From Alloalcanivorax gelatiniphagus (GTDB lineage Bacteria > Pseudomonadota > Gammaproteobacteria > Pseudomonadales > Alcanivoracaceae): a DNA stretch of 51,215 nt. Position numbers and translations under genes: made by a program. Shown piece after piece: positions 35,297 through 47,700 of this stretch. The stretch spans positions 1 to 51,215 of the forward strand of contig NZ_VCQT01000015.1 in the NCBI RefSeq assembly GCF_005938655.1. The letters run 5' to 3'. Below the pieces are notes generated by a model. The model saw only the letters and a program-made list of their open reading frames with translations, was not told the DNA's origin and ran no database searches. The stretch's first letter is position 1. The number at the start of each line of letters is the position of its first letter.

Positions 35297-35725
35297 ATGA
35301 GCACCGAAAAAACCCTGTATCAAGCCGAAGCCCGTGTCACCGGTGGCCGCGACGGCCGGGTCACCAGCAGCGACAAACAGCTGGATCTGCAACTGACCAT
35401 CCCCAAGGCCCTGGGTGGCCCCGGCGGCGATGGCACCAACCCGGAACAGCTGTTCGCCGCCGGCTATTCCGCCTGCTTCCTCAGCGCCCTGAAGCTGGTG
35501 GCCAGCCAGGCCAAGGTGAAGCTGTCCGATGAAACCCACATCAGCGCCAAGGTGGCGATCCTCCAGGACGGTGAGGCTTTCAGTTTGGCGGTGACCCTGG
35601 CGGTGACGCTGCCCGGTCTGGAAGAGGACGACGCCAAGGCGCTGGTGGATAAGGCCCATCAGGTGTGCCCGTACTCCAACGCCACCCGTGGCAACATTCC
35701 GGTGGATCTGGAAGTTTACGTCTGA
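35297..35725 (+). CDS. ohr: Organic hydroperoxide resistance protein Ohr
   Basis: This thiol peroxidase of the Ohr/OsmC family reduces fatty-acid and other organic hydroperoxides, using lipoylated proteins as reductant. It has 142 residues with the catalytic residues at canonical numbers: C60 (YSACFLSAL), C124 (HQVCPYSNATRGN) and R18 (GGRDGR). The start at 35297 has GGAGAAAG upstream; an upstream in-frame start would add residues not found in the family. It is regulated by OhrR from the preceding gene through the operator at 35244-35269. Confidence 0.97.
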   Translation: MSTEKTLYQAEARVTGGRDGRVTSSDKQLDLQLTIPKALGGPGGDGTNPEQLFAAGYSACFLSALKLVASQAKVKLSDETHISAKVAILQDGEAFSLAVTLAVTLPGLEEDDAKALVDKAHQVCPYSNATRGNIPVDLEVYV

Positions 35726-35844
35726 TCCGGTGTCCGGGACCCGCGTCTTCGCGGGGAGGGGGATCGGGCACTGGCCTCGGCGTGCGGCGATGCTAGAATC
35801 GGCCCGCATTCCCTGAAAACCGTATCCGCCGAAACGAGGTCGCC

Positions 35845-36621
35845 GTGTCCCAGATCACCCGCGCGTTGGACTATCTCAAGCAAGGCCTGACTCTGGCCCG
35901 CAGCCCCGGGCTGCGGCCCTATGTGATCGTGCCGATGGTGTTCAACGTGCTGGTGTTCGGCGGCCTCTATTACCTGTCCGGCCAGTGGATCGCCGGCTGG
36001 ATCGCCGACGCCACCGCCGGCTGGAACTTCGACGGCAACCTCAGCTTCCTTAACGGCGCCATCAGTTTTCTGGTCGGTGCCGCGGTGGTGCTGGTGTGGA
36101 TTCTGTTGCTGGGGTTGCTGGCCAGCGTGTTCACCCTGGGGGTGCAACTGCTGGCCGCGCCCTTCATGGGCTTTCTGTCGGAAAAGGTGGATGTGCGCAT
36201 CAGTGGCCGGCCGATGCCGGAGGAGTCCATCGGCGCCATGACGGTGCGGGTATTCAAGCGCGAGTTGCGCAAGACCTGGTACTGGCTGTGGCGGGCGGTG
36301 CTGATTCTGCTGGTGGTGCTGGTGATCTACTTCATCCCGGTGGTCAATGTGCTGGCGTCGGCGGTGTGGTTTCTGTGGTCCGGCTGGTTGCTGGGTATGC
36401 AGTATATTGACTACGCCGCCGACAACCGCCAGGTGCCGTTCACGGTGATGCTGGAACGTCTCAAGACCAAGCGCTGGCTGGTGCTCACCTTCGGCTCGGT
36501 GATCCTGGGCCTGACCATGCTGCCGCTGGTCAACCTGGTGATCATGCCGGTGGCGGTGATTGCCGGCACTCTGGTGTGGGTGCACGAGCTGGCGGATGAA
36601 CCGGTGCCGCGACGGGACTAA
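35845..36621 (+). CDS. cysZ: CysZ/EI24-family membrane protein (probable sulfate uptake protein)
   Basis: This 258-residue inner-membrane protein has the CysZ pattern: GLTLARSPGLRPYVIVPMVFNVLVF near the N-terminus, four or so long hydrophobic stretches, and PFMGFLSEKVDVRISGR. The segment FKRELRKTWYWLWRAVLILLVVLVIYFIPVVN is characteristic. E. coli CysZ mediates sulfate entry for cysteine synthesis. The start is GTG at 35845 with GAGG six bases upstream; no ATG fits. It stands alone, without cysteine-synthesis neighbours, so the sulfate role rests on family membership. Confidence 0.88.
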   Translation: MSQITRALDYLKQGLTLARSPGLRPYVIVPMVFNVLVFGGLYYLSGQWIAGWIADATAGWNFDGNLSFLNGAISFLVGAAVVLVWILLLGLLASVFTLGVQLLAAPFMGFLSEKVDVRISGRPMPEESIGAMTVRVFKRELRKTWYWLWRAVLILLVVLVIYFIPVVNVLASAVWFLWSGWLLGMQYIDYAADNRQVPFTVMLERLKTKRWLVLTFGSVILGLTMLPLVNLVIMPVAVIAGTLVWVHELADEPVPRRD

Positions 36622-37153
36622 GCATCGCGGCGTTCATCATTTGGGATTTCTTTGCCTGTTCCTTGTTTTTTTTTCTAATAATAAAAGCTGAGCCCCGAGG
36701 CGCCACGCGAAGCGTTCGGGTTGGGTGATCCCGCCGTTTTCTTATTACTGCATATCGTTTCTTCGTTCCCTCTCCTGAAACAGTCGCTGAAGGGTTGTGA
36801 ACCCCCGGGAAAGCCGGGCAACAGCCGTCTAATGATTTAGGCTTAAAATCCCCTAAGGCTGCGAAAATTTAGTGATCTAAGCTCATTGTAAAAGGTCAAC
36901 TATTGTAAATAAATGCACGTTGACCGTTGTGTTCCTGTGAAATAGATTCGCCGAATTGTGAACTCGTTCCTTGAATGAAAGAGTTTGCAGCCGGTCTTCG
37001 GACCAGGGGGTGAGAACAACGATCGGAGCCATGAACTCCGACCGGGGATAGCAAAAAATACGGGGGAAGGGACCTAAAACCGCCACCCGGGGTGCGTCCG
37101 CACCGTGCTCTCCATCTCGATCCTTTTATCGACGGGTTTTTCGGGATGTATCA
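36622..37153. other. Long AT-rich intergenic leader before the two-partner secretion operon
   Basis: These 532 bases hold no credible gene. They are clearly richer in A and T than the surroundings. There is a T-rich stretch (GTTTTTTTTTCTAATAATAA, about 36665-36684) without a good stem, which may still end cysZ transcription. Further on are several hairpins and half-sites such as TGTGAAATAGATTCGC. I could not fix a promoter. The composition suggests a regulatory region or an inserted segment. Confidence 0.6.
36786..36825 (+). ncRNA. Possible structured mRNA leader element
   Basis: GCTG (36786-36789) can pair with CAGC (36822-36825). It would enclose GGGTT-GTG-AACCC (36792-36804) and CCGG-GAAAG-CCGG (36805-36817). 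A compact three-way junction of this kind could be a regulatory RNA in the secretion operon leader. It does not match any riboswitch consensus I remember, and a chance fold is possible. Confidence 0.25.
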
Positions 37154-38716
37154 ATGAGCAGTCAATCCGGTTTCTTGCGTATCGCACTTTTGGCCCTGGC
37201 GCTGGCCTTCCATGTCGGCCCGGCCCGGGCGCAAAGCGCGCCGCCTCAGGTGGTGGTCAACGGCGTCACCTTCCAGGGTAACTACACCTACACCGCCTCC
37301 GATCTGTCCGGGCTGATCGCCTCGGAAATCGGCAAACCCATGACGCTCAAGGACATCCAGAGCCTGGCCGCCAAGGTGGAGGCGTTCTACCACGACGCCG
37401 GCTACCCGCTGGTCAAGGTGGTGGTGCCGCAGCAGACCTTCGCCGACGGCACGCCGGTGAAACTGGTGGTGCTGGAAGGCCAGCTGGGTGAGATCCGCAT
37501 CGAAGGCAATCAGCGCTACGCCTCCCGGCGCATCCTCGATGCCCTGGCCGCCGCCGACGTGCACCGCGATGAGCCGGTGCGACTGGATCGGGTGGAACGG
37601 GCCCTGACCCGCCTCAACCGTCAATCCGGCATCGAAGCCGCCGCCGCCCTCAAACCCGGCGCCCGCCAGGGCTACACCGACCTGATCATCAAGGTCGAGG
37701 AAGCGCCGCGCGTCACCGGCGCTCTGGAACTGAACAACTACGGCAGCAAGGACACCGGTCGCTACCGGGTGGTGCCGTCCATCACCCTGCAGAACCTGAC
37801 CGGCCGGGGCGACAACGCCAACCTGATCGGCATGCAGTCCATCGGCGACGGCGACGCCTGGTTCGCCTACGCGGATTACGTAACGCCGGTGAACGCTCGC
37901 GGTACCAGCGTCCAGGTGTACGGCTCCACCGGCAACGTCAACGTGGGCCGGGACTTCGAGGTGCTGGAAGTGGAAGGCGACAGCACCGGCCTCGGGGTCG
38001 GTGTGTTGCAGGACCAGATCCTGTCCGCGCGCAGCGTGCTGACCTACAGCGCCTGGCTGGAAGGCACCGATCTGGATCAGGACATGCTCGGCGTGCGCAT
38101 CGCCCAGGACCGCATCCGCAAGCTGCGGGTGGGCGTGGCTCTGGACCGCACCGACCTGTCCGGCCGCAGCCTGATGTCGGTGGACCTGCACCACGGCCTG
38201 GGCGAAAGCCTGGGCGGCATGGACGACAACTCCACGCTGTCCAGCCGCGCCTTCGCCGGCGCCGACAACGACTTCACCAAGGTCACCCTGGACCTGGCCC
38301 GCATCCAGCGCCTTAACGCGCGCACCCTGCTGATCCCGCGCCTGTACGGCCAGTACGCCTTCGACCCGCTGGTGTCCAGCGAGCAGTGGGCCATCGGTGG
38401 CGCCAATTCCGTGAAAGGCCACCCGCCGTCGATCTATTCCGGCGACAGCGGCTTCACCGCCTCCCTGGAGGCGCGCTATGACCTGTTCGCCGACGATTCC
38501 CGCTACCAACTGATCGGCCAGCTCAGCCATGGCCGTCTGTACATCAAGAAGCCGTTCTACGACCAGGACGATGAACAGGACATCTCCGGCGTCAGCCTGG
38601 GTCTGCTTGCACGGCCCTGGAAACCCATCGAGGTGCGCCTGGATTGGGGGCTGCCGCTGGGCACCGAAACCGGTGACAACAATTATTTCTACGCTCAAGC
38701 ACGCTACCGCTTCTGA
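37154..38716 (+). CDS. Two-partner secretion outer-membrane transporter TpsB (FhaC/ShlB family)
   Basis: This is a 520-residue Omp85-superfamily pore that exports the neighbouring exoprotein. A signal peptide of about 26 residues ends in GPARAQ. Two POTRA domains follow (about 30-190, with FYHDAGYPLVKVVVPQQTF and GEIRIEGNQRYASRRIL), then a 16-strand barrel ending in the aromatic ARYRF. The conserved loop L6 motif, normally VRGY/F, is VKGH here (420-423, in GGANSVKGHPPS). It precedes tpsA by 28 bases in the same direction, the usual operon order. The ribosome site is weak. Confidence 0.94.
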   Translation: MSSQSGFLRIALLALALAFHVGPARAQSAPPQVVVNGVTFQGNYTYTASDLSGLIASEIGKPMTLKDIQSLAAKVEAFYHDAGYPLVKVVVPQQTFADGTPVKLVVLEGQLGEIRIEGNQRYASRRILDALAAADVHRDEPVRLDRVERALTRLNRQSGIEAAAALKPGARQGYTDLIIKVEEAPRVTGALELNNYGSKDTGRYRVVPSITLQNLTGRGDNANLIGMQSIGDGDAWFAYADYVTPVNARGTSVQVYGSTGNVNVGRDFEVLEVEGDSTGLGVGVLQDQILSARSVLTYSAWLEGTDLDQDMLGVRIAQDRIRKLRVGVALDRTDLSGRSLMSVDLHHGLGESLGGMDDNSTLSSRAFAGADNDFTKVTLDLARIQRLNARTLLIPRLYGQYAFDPLVSSEQWAIGGANSVKGHPPSIYSGDSGFTASLEARYDLFADDSRYQLIGQLSHGRLYIKKPFYDQDDEQDISGVSLGLLARPWKPIEVRLDWGLPLGTETGDNNYFYAQARYRF

Positions 38717-38744
38717 GCGCCACCACTTTTACGGGTAACGAATC

Positions 38745-41700
38745 ATGGCACGGAATAAAAAACGCAATGCTTCAGTGGCGGTCGCCGTATCGGTTTCAGT
38801 GTTCGGCTTCAGCGGCGCGGTCCAAGCCGGCCCCACTGGCGGTGAGGTGGTGCGGGGGGATGCCTCGATCACGCCGAACGGCGTGGAGACCATTATCAAC
38901 CAGCTGTCCAACAAGGCGGTGATCAACTGGAACGACTTCAGCATTGATCCCGGCGAGCTGGTCAAATTCATCCACCAGGCCAACAGCGATGTGACCCTTA
39001 ACCGGGTCACCGGCGGCACCGTGTCCCAGATCAAGGGCGCGCTCACCGCCAACGGCAACATCTTCCTGATCAACCCCAACGGCATCGTGTTCGGCGCCAG
39101 CGCCGAGATCGACGTGGCCGGCCTGCTGGCCACCACCTTCGACATCGCCGATCAGGACTTCATGGACGGCAAGCTCAACTTCAGCGGCGAGCTGATGAAC
39201 AACGCGTCCATCACCAACCAGGGCGAGATCAAGGTCGGCAACGGCGGCTTCGTCTACCTGATCGCTCCCAATGTGGAAAACACCGGCCACATCATTGCCA
39301 ACGTGGGCCGCGTGACCCTGGCCAATGACGGCTCCTACGACATCGATCTGACCGGCAACGGGCTGGTCACTTTTTCGGTGACCGACGCGGACCTGAGCGG
39401 CGCCACCGGCAGCGTCAAGAACGGCCCGGGCGGTAAAATCGAAGCCGGCCATGTGTTGCTCTCCGGCAGCCAGAAAGACGCGGTGGTGTCCTCCGTGGTC
39501 AACCAGGGTGATATCACCGCCGCCACCGAACTGACCATGGCCGGCGACGACCTGGAACAATCCGGGACCATCACCGCGGCGGCCTCCACCCTGGAGGCGG
39601 ACAACGCCATTGTTTCCAACGGTGGTTCCATCAGCGGTGGCTCCACGACCCTCAAGGCGGGCACCGGCATCGGCGCCGCCGGCGCCGTGCACACCGACGT
39701 GGACGACCTGGCGGTGAGCAGCGAGAGCGGCGCCATCCGCGTCAACGAGGCCGATGAACTCGACAGCCTGAGCATCACCACCGGCGACAACGCCGAAGTG
39801 AACTTCACCCAGGCTGGCACCGATCCGGTAACCGGCGACCCGGTGCAGGACGCCGTCAGCGTCCAGTTCAACGGGCAAACGCTGAGCGCCAGCCGCGATA
39901 CCGTGAAAACCGATCTGGACTTTACCCACGGCGACGGCGGCGTGACCCTGTCCGGCGTTAACGTGGAGGGGGACCTGAGCGTCACCGCCGCCGGCAACAT
40001 CGTCGGTAATGGCAACCTGGACACCGCCGCCAGCGGCGAGCACGTGACGCTGACCACCACCGTGGACGGTGCCACCATCGGCGCCGAAAACAATGCCCTG
40101 CGCATCGACGCGGACACCCTGCGCGCCGAAGCCCAAAAAGGCCACGTAGTGATCACCGACACCGGCGGCGATCTGACCCTGGAACGGGTCAGCACCGGTG
40201 ACAACAGCGTCGAAGCCGGCCTGCGTGCCCTGATCACCGCGGAAAAAGGCGACCTGCGCGGCAGCGATGGCGCCGAACCCAACGTGGAAGCCTGGGCCAC
40301 CAATCTGAAAGCGGACGGGGCCATCGGCAACACCGGCCAGGCGGTGACCACCGCCGTGGACGTGCTCTCCGCGTCCACCCAGGACGGTGGCATTTACGTG
40401 GACGATCAGGACGGTGAGCTGGTGCTTGGCAAGATCAGCGCCGGCGAACGCATCAGCCAGGGCGGCCTGCCCACCTCGTCCACCGGCATCAGCAACGCCG
40501 ACGGCAACATTACGCTGAGCAACGGCGCCACCGGCAGCCACGACGTGGTGATCGGCGCCGACGACAATATCGTCATCGGTGACACCGTCTCCGCCACCGA
40601 CCAGCTGACCATGCTGTCCCGAGGCGGCGGTCTCTACAACGGCGGCGACACCGCCATCCTTACCGGTCGCTACGTGTATCTGCAGGCCGCGGATCGCATC
40701 GGCCAGAGTGGCGGCGCCCTGAAAACCCAGAGCAACAGCCTGAACGCCAACTCCGGCGGCAACGGCGTTTATCTGACCGAGAACAATGGCCTGAATGCCG
40801 CTGCCATTCGCTCCCATGGCGAGAACGCCAAGGTGGAACTGGAAGCCACGGTGGGCGACGTGGTGCTGGGCCTGGTGGAGGTTCAGGACGGCGACGCCTC
40901 GGTGATCAGCCAGGGCGGCAACATTCGCGGCGACGGCGGTGCGCCGCTGAACGTGAGCGCCAATCACCTGACCCTGGACGCGGACGGCGCCATCGGCAGC
41001 TCGGTGCAGGCGTTGGCCACCAAGGTGGACAGCCTCACCACCATCACCGGCACCAGCCTGGCCGGCACCTATGTGGCCAACACCGGCCTGCTGTCGAGCC
41101 TGGATGCCACCACCCTGGGCGGCAATGTGTCGGTGACCGACGACGCTGGCGGCGTCACCTTCAACCGCGCCAACGAACACCTGGCGGTGCAGCGCAGCGG
41201 CGGCGAAGGGCTGGACCTGGCCTTCAACAACGGGGCCGGCAACCTGATCGTGGAAGGCGTTGATCTGAGCGGTCATCAGGTGGACCTGAGCGCCAGTGGT
41301 CGTATCGGCGACGGCGGCGGCGTGCTGGCCGCCGACGGCCTGACACTGGCCGCCGGCGACGACATCGACCTGACCACCGACGCCAACCGCATCGACGCTA
41401 CCACCCGCGACGGTGACATCGACCTGGATAACCGTGGCGAGGGTCCCCTCGCCCTGAACGCCGCCGCCGGCGGCGCCGACCGCGACCTGACCGTCAGCCA
41501 TCAAGGTGATCTGAATCTGGGTCAGGTGTCCGCGGACGGCCTGATCAGCCTCACCGCCACCGGCGCTCTCAACGGCGACGGCGAAAACACCGCCATCACC
41601 GGCAAGGACGTGAAACTGGACGCCGGCAGCATCGGCAGCGACAGCCGTGACCTTTCCACCGCTATCACCGGCAGGCTGTCCATGCTCTCCGACGGCCACG

Positions 41701-44700
41701 TCTACGTGACCAACGTGGGCGCCCTGAGCATGCTGGACGGGGAGGCCGGTGGTGACATCGACTTCACCCAGTCCGGTAACACCGTGCTGGGCAAGCTGTC
41801 CAGCGGCGGCAGCGTGACCTTCAAGGCCACCGGCCGGGTCAGCGACGGTAACGGTGACGACGACAACATCGTCGCCGAAGATCTGACCCTGGACGCCCTG
41901 CAAGTGGGCGCCGCCGATGGCGTCGTGGACGCGCTGGAAATCCGCGTCGACGAACTGGTGGTCGACGCCCGCAACGGCGGCATCTATCTGCGCAACAAAA
42001 AAGCCGGCCCGCTGGACCTGATCCGGGCCCGCGCCGCCGGCGGCGATGTGAACATCGACACCGCCAGCACCATGAACCTGGGCACCGTGACCTCCGCCGG
42101 TGGCAACGTCACCCTGACCAGTGGCGGCGCCATCAACGACGCCCGCCCGGACGGCGCCAGCGAGGCCAATGTGGTGGCCCGCAAGGTGGACCTGCGTGCC
42201 CAGCAAGGCGTCGGCAACACCGGCGCCCTGGTGCTGGACGTGGACCAGATGTCGGTGAGCGGCGGCAATGGCGACGTCAACGCCGCCAGCCCCGGTGCCG
42301 TGGAAGTGGACGCCGACAGCCTGGTGGGCAAGGGCGCCGGCGGCGTCACCATCGTGGCCGCGTCAATCACCGTGCTCGACAACAACGGCGGCATCCTGGT
42401 GATGGACGGTGGCAAGCTGGTGCTGACCGCCACCAACGGCAACATCGTGTTCCTGAATCAGGACGACACCATTCGCCTGCCCGGCGGTGGCAGCATCACC
42501 CTGACCGCCCGCGGCGACACCACCAATGAGGGCTACAACGGCAATATCATCGCCGGCAACCTGATCACCGAAGACGGCGGCAACATCACCCTGGACGCCG
42601 ACCACAACGTGACCCTGGGCATGCTGGACGCCGGCAGCCACGGCGACGTCTATGTGATCGCCCGTGATGGCGTAATCCTGGACGGCAACGGCGTCGACCA
42701 GAACGTACGCGGCGACCACGTCACCCTGATCGGCAATACCCCCAGCCAACGTGACGCGGAAATCGACCGCGAAACCGCCATCGCCGACTACGCCGCCCGG
42801 TTGGCGGAGCTGAACGCCAAGGTCCTGCAGCTGCAGACCCTGCAGCAGCAGCTGGAGTCTTACCTCGCCGCGCTCAACTCGGCGATCGTCAGCAAGAACA
42901 TCTCCCAGCAGAACCTGGCCAGCGCCCAGCGCACCGCCGACCGTCTCAGCAACCAGCTGGACAGCGCCAGCAGCGCCCTGGACAACCTCAACCGCATTGT
43001 GTCCGTGGCCCAGGCGGCGGTGGATGGTGTTTCCCTGGCCGCCGGCGCGGCCCAGGCCATTCCGTTCAGCGGTGACGGCGGTTCCGATGCGGTGTTCCAG
43101 GGCCTGAGCCTGGCCCTGTCCATCGCGCAAATCGCAGTGGATGAATACGACCGCAACGTGGTCTCGCCCCTGGCGGACGAGGTTAATGACGCGCTGAACG
43201 ACCTGGACGTGGCCAAGAGCTCCTACCAGGACGCGATCACCAACGTGGATACCTGGACCAGACTGCGCGATACCACCCAGGTGTCCCGGGACATGACGGA
43301 CCATTCCGTGTTCAAGGCCACCGCCGCCCGCGACGCCAGCGAGCTGCTGCGCAAGCAGTCCATCGCCGCCTACGACCAGGCCACCGATATCGACATGTCC
43401 GCCGCCAAGCCGCTGGGCATCGAGGCCAACCGCCTGGATATGGGCACCAGCAGCGGCCGGGCTCTCAACACCGCTGTGTACCTGGACTCCACCGGCAATC
43501 TGGGCCTCGGCGACATTAAATCCGTGGGCGAGATCCGTGCCGAAAACGTGGCCGGCAACATCAGCGTGGTGGGCGACGTGGTCAGTCCGACGCTGATCTC
43601 TCTGCAGGCCGACGGCGCGGTACGCGGCATCGGGGGTACCTGGGTGAACGGTGAATGGGTGCCGTCGGTGGGTACCCTGCACGCCCCGGCCATTGCCGTG
43701 CGCGCCGAGCAGGGCGTCGCCAACCAAGAGGACTCGCTGTACACCGACACCAATGAAATCGCCATCGACGCCGGCGACGGCGACGCCTTCGTGATCAACG
43801 ACAACGGCGGCGACGAGCTGGTGCTGGGCACCGTGGACGGCCTCAGCGGTCTCACCGCCGCCGGCGACATGGGTCTGCGCAACAACGGCGACCTGCGCCT
43901 GAAAACCCAGATCATCGACACCGACGTGACCGCCGACAGCGACACCTATCTGATGGCCCAGGGCGGCGCCATCATCGATGACAACGGCGACACCCTGAAC
44001 GTCACCGGCGGCGATCTGTACTTCCGCGCCGACGGCCAGGTGGAACTGGACACCCAGGTGGACCGCGTGGTCGAAGGCCGCACCAGCGACGGCGACGTGC
44101 TGCTGCGCGAGCGCGACGACCTGGCGCTGATCGCCCTGGAAACCCTGAACGGCGACATCGATGTCACCGCCGGCGGCAACCTGACCGTTTATGAACTGGC
44201 CGCCGCCGGCGACAGCGCCACCATCCGCCTGAACGCGAAAGGCCGCATCGACGACGACCAGGACAACGACACCGGCATCGTCGCCAAGCGTCTTGAACTG
44301 ACCGCCGGCGACAGCATCGGTGCCACCGGCAGCGTCACCCAGCGTGGTCTGGACACCGCCGTGGACGTGGTTACCGCCGACGCCAAGGGCGAGGTCAATA
44401 TTCACGACCAGGACGACCTGGACGTGGAGAAAGTCACCACCACCACCGGCAATGTCACCGTCACCAGTGCCGCCGGCGACCTGCATCTCGGCGAAGTGCG
44501 CACCAACGGCGAGGGCGGCAACATCACCCTGGAGGCCGACGGTGCCATCGACGCCCTCAACGAGGCGGACGACACCCCGGAACTGTACGCCGACCAGCTG
44601 GCCCTGCGTGCCGGCAATGGCATCGGCACCGCCGACCAGTCCCTGCTGATCGAAACCGGTGCCCTGGAAGCGGACGCCGGTGACGGCGGCCTCTACCTGT

Positions 44701-47700
44701 TCAACCAGAACCGTGACCTCACCGTGGGTGGTGTCACCCCGAACCTGGGCCTGCCCGGTCTCACCGGCCTGGACGCCAACGGCGACCTGCATCTGACCGT
44801 GGCCGACGGCGCCCTCACCGTGAACGAGGCGGTGACCCAGACCGGTGAAGGCGACACCCGCCTGAGCAGCGGCAAGGGCCAACTGCTCAAGGCGGACGTG
44901 GCCGCCGCCGGCGATCTCACCTTCACCGCCACCACCGGCGACATCACCGCCGTCAACGGCGTGCAACTGACCAGCGGCGGCGATCTGTCCGCCACCGCCA
45001 CCGAGGGCGGCGTCAGCCTGGTGGAGAACAGCCACGCCCAGGCCGACGGTGACCTGACCCTGAAAGGCGGCACCACGGTGTCGCTCAACAGCGCCAGCGT
45101 CGAAGCCGGCGGTGATCTGACCATGACCGGCGAGAACGGCAACGTGACCCTGGTCAGCAGCCAGGCCACCGGTGCCGATGATGTGACCCTTACCGCCGGC
45201 CAGAGCATTACCCTGTCCGGCTTTTCCACCCTCACCGCCACCAACGGTGCCCTGGACGCCACCGCCACCGGGGGTAGCGTCACCCTGGTGGGGAACAGCC
45301 GCGCGCAAGCCGCCGGTGATCTGTCCCTGAAAGGCGGCGACTCGGTGTCGCTCAACGACTCCAGCGTCGAAGCCGGCGCTGATCTGACGCTGACCGGTGA
45401 AAACGGCAACGTGACCCTGGCCAACAGCCAGGCCACCGGTGCTGATGACGTGACCCTCACCGCCGGCCAGACCATCTCCCTGTCCAGCCTCTCCTCCCTC
45501 ACCGCCACCAACGGTGCCCTGGACGCCACCGCCACCGGGGGTAGCGTCACCCTGGTGGGGAACAGCCGCGCGCAAGCCGCCGGTGATCTGACCCTGAAAG
45601 GCGGCGACTCGGTGTCGCTCAACGACTCCAGCGTCGAAGCCGGCGCTGATCTGACGCTGACCGGCGAAAACGGCAACGTGACCCTGGCCAACAGCCAGGC
45701 CACCGGTAACGACGACGTAACCGTCACCGCCGGCCAGAACGTTACCTTGTCCAGCTTTTCCACCCTCACCGCCACCGGCGGCGCCCTGGACGCCACCGCC
45801 ACCGGCGGCAACCTGGAGCTGAATGGCAACAGCAGGGCTACCGCCGCCACTACCCTGGATCTGTGGGCCGGCAATCAGGTGTCCCTGAACAGCGCCACCG
45901 CGCAGTCCGGCGGGGACATGACGGTGACCGCCGACAACGGCAACGTACAGTTCAACAACAGCCGCGCCGCCACCGAAGGCGCGCAAACCGTCAGCGCCGG
46001 CGGCAGTGTGCTGCTGACCCAATCGCAGCTGCACACCGAAACCGACGGCGATATGACGGTGACCGCCACCAACGGCGACATCAGCCTCAACAACAGCCAG
46101 ATGCTGGCCGGTGGTGCCTTCGACGGCCAGGCCGGCGGCGACGCCGGGCTCATCCAGAGTCTGATCAGCGCCGGCGGCTCCACGGACCCGGAAGCGGACC
46201 CCGCTGATGGCACTCTTGATCTGGACGCCGGCGGCAATGTGCGTCTGACCCAGGGCAGCACCATCACCGGCACCGGCGACACCCATGTGGGCGCCGAGGA
46301 CGGCGAGCTGCTGGTGGTCGACAGTGGCAAGATCCTGTCCGACGGCAACATCGATCTGAAGGCGGGCACCAACGCCATTTTCAACACCGGAAGTGCGGTG
46401 GCCGAGCAGGATCTCAAGCTCACCGCCGGCAACAACGTGATCGTCTCCGGCGCGGGCCGACTCACCGCCACCGGAGGCGACCTGACCGCCACCGCCGAGG
46501 GCGGCAACCTGGAATTCACCCAGAACAGCGGTGCCACCGCCGGCGGCGACCTGTCGCTCACCGCCGACGGGCAGATGCAGCTGACCAACGCCTTCGCCAA
46601 CGCCGGCGCGGACCTGGCGCTGACCGCGCGCCAGGGTTCGCTGCGCATGACCAGCAGCAACGCCACCGCCGGTGGCAAGGTGGACGCCAGCGCCGGCCAG
46701 GACCTGCAAATGTCCGGGGGCTCCACGCTGATTGCCAACGGTGGCACGCTCAACGCCACCGCCACCAATGGCACTCTCAACCTCAGCCAGAGCAGCCGCG
46801 CCTCCGGTACCGACGACGTTACCCTGCGCGCCGGCACCGATCTGTCCCTGAATAGCGCCAGCGTGGAATCCCTGGACCAGGACTTGAGCCTCACCGCCGA
46901 TACCGGCAGCGTGACCCTGGTCACCAGCCAGGCCACCGCCCAGGGTGATGCCACCGTGACCGCCGGTCAGAACCTGTCGCTGTCCGCCGGTTCCACGCTC
47001 ACCGCCACCGACGGCAACCTGGGCCTCACCGCCAGCGAGGGTGAGCTGAGCGTCAGCCAGTCCTCAGAGCTGACCGCCGGCAACGATCTGACCGGTAAAG
47101 CCGGCACCAATATGGCTTTCACCACCGGAGCCAGAGTGAACGCGGGCGATAACCTGGACCTGGACGCGGGTAACCACCTCACCGCCGAGGACAGCCAGGT
47201 GCGCGCCGAAGGCGACGCCGCCCTGACCGCCACCGACGGCAACCTGACGGTGACCCGCGCCACGGTCACCGCCGGCGGTTTCCTGGACGGCGACGCCGGC
47301 CAGGGCATTCTGCTGACCGCCGCCACCCTGGCCAGCGGCCGCCCGGCCGTGGTACCGCCTTTTGCGCCGTTTGCGCCGACTGCCGCCGACAACCTGGACC
47401 TGACCCTGAACGCGGGCAGTGGTGACATCGCCCTGTCCCAGGCCAGTGTGGTGGAGTCCGCCGGGGCCCTGGTGATGGACAGCGAAGAAGGCAACGTCAG
47501 CCTCACCAATAATAGCCGGGCCACCGCGGTCACCGACGCCACCATCGGCGCCGGCGGCGGCGTCAGCCTGGCGCAAGGCTCGCGCCTGGAAGCCACCACC
47601 GGCGACCTGGAGGTGACCGCCACCGACGGGGACTTCACCGCCCGCGACGGCTCCGAGCTGCGTGCCGGCGGCGACTTCACCGGCAACGCCGGCGGCGACC

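Noticed and set aside
36786..36840. Known riboswitch (c-di-GMP class I or II) before tpsB
   Set aside because: The conserved core sequences of those riboswitches could not be found; only a generic fold is present.
42363..46709. A 1448-codon minus-strand frame opposite tpsA, and similar ones at 38796-42206 and 48657-51047
   Set aside because: They are antisense to the repetitive exoprotein; their Gly/Val/His repeats simply reflect the repeats of tpsA.
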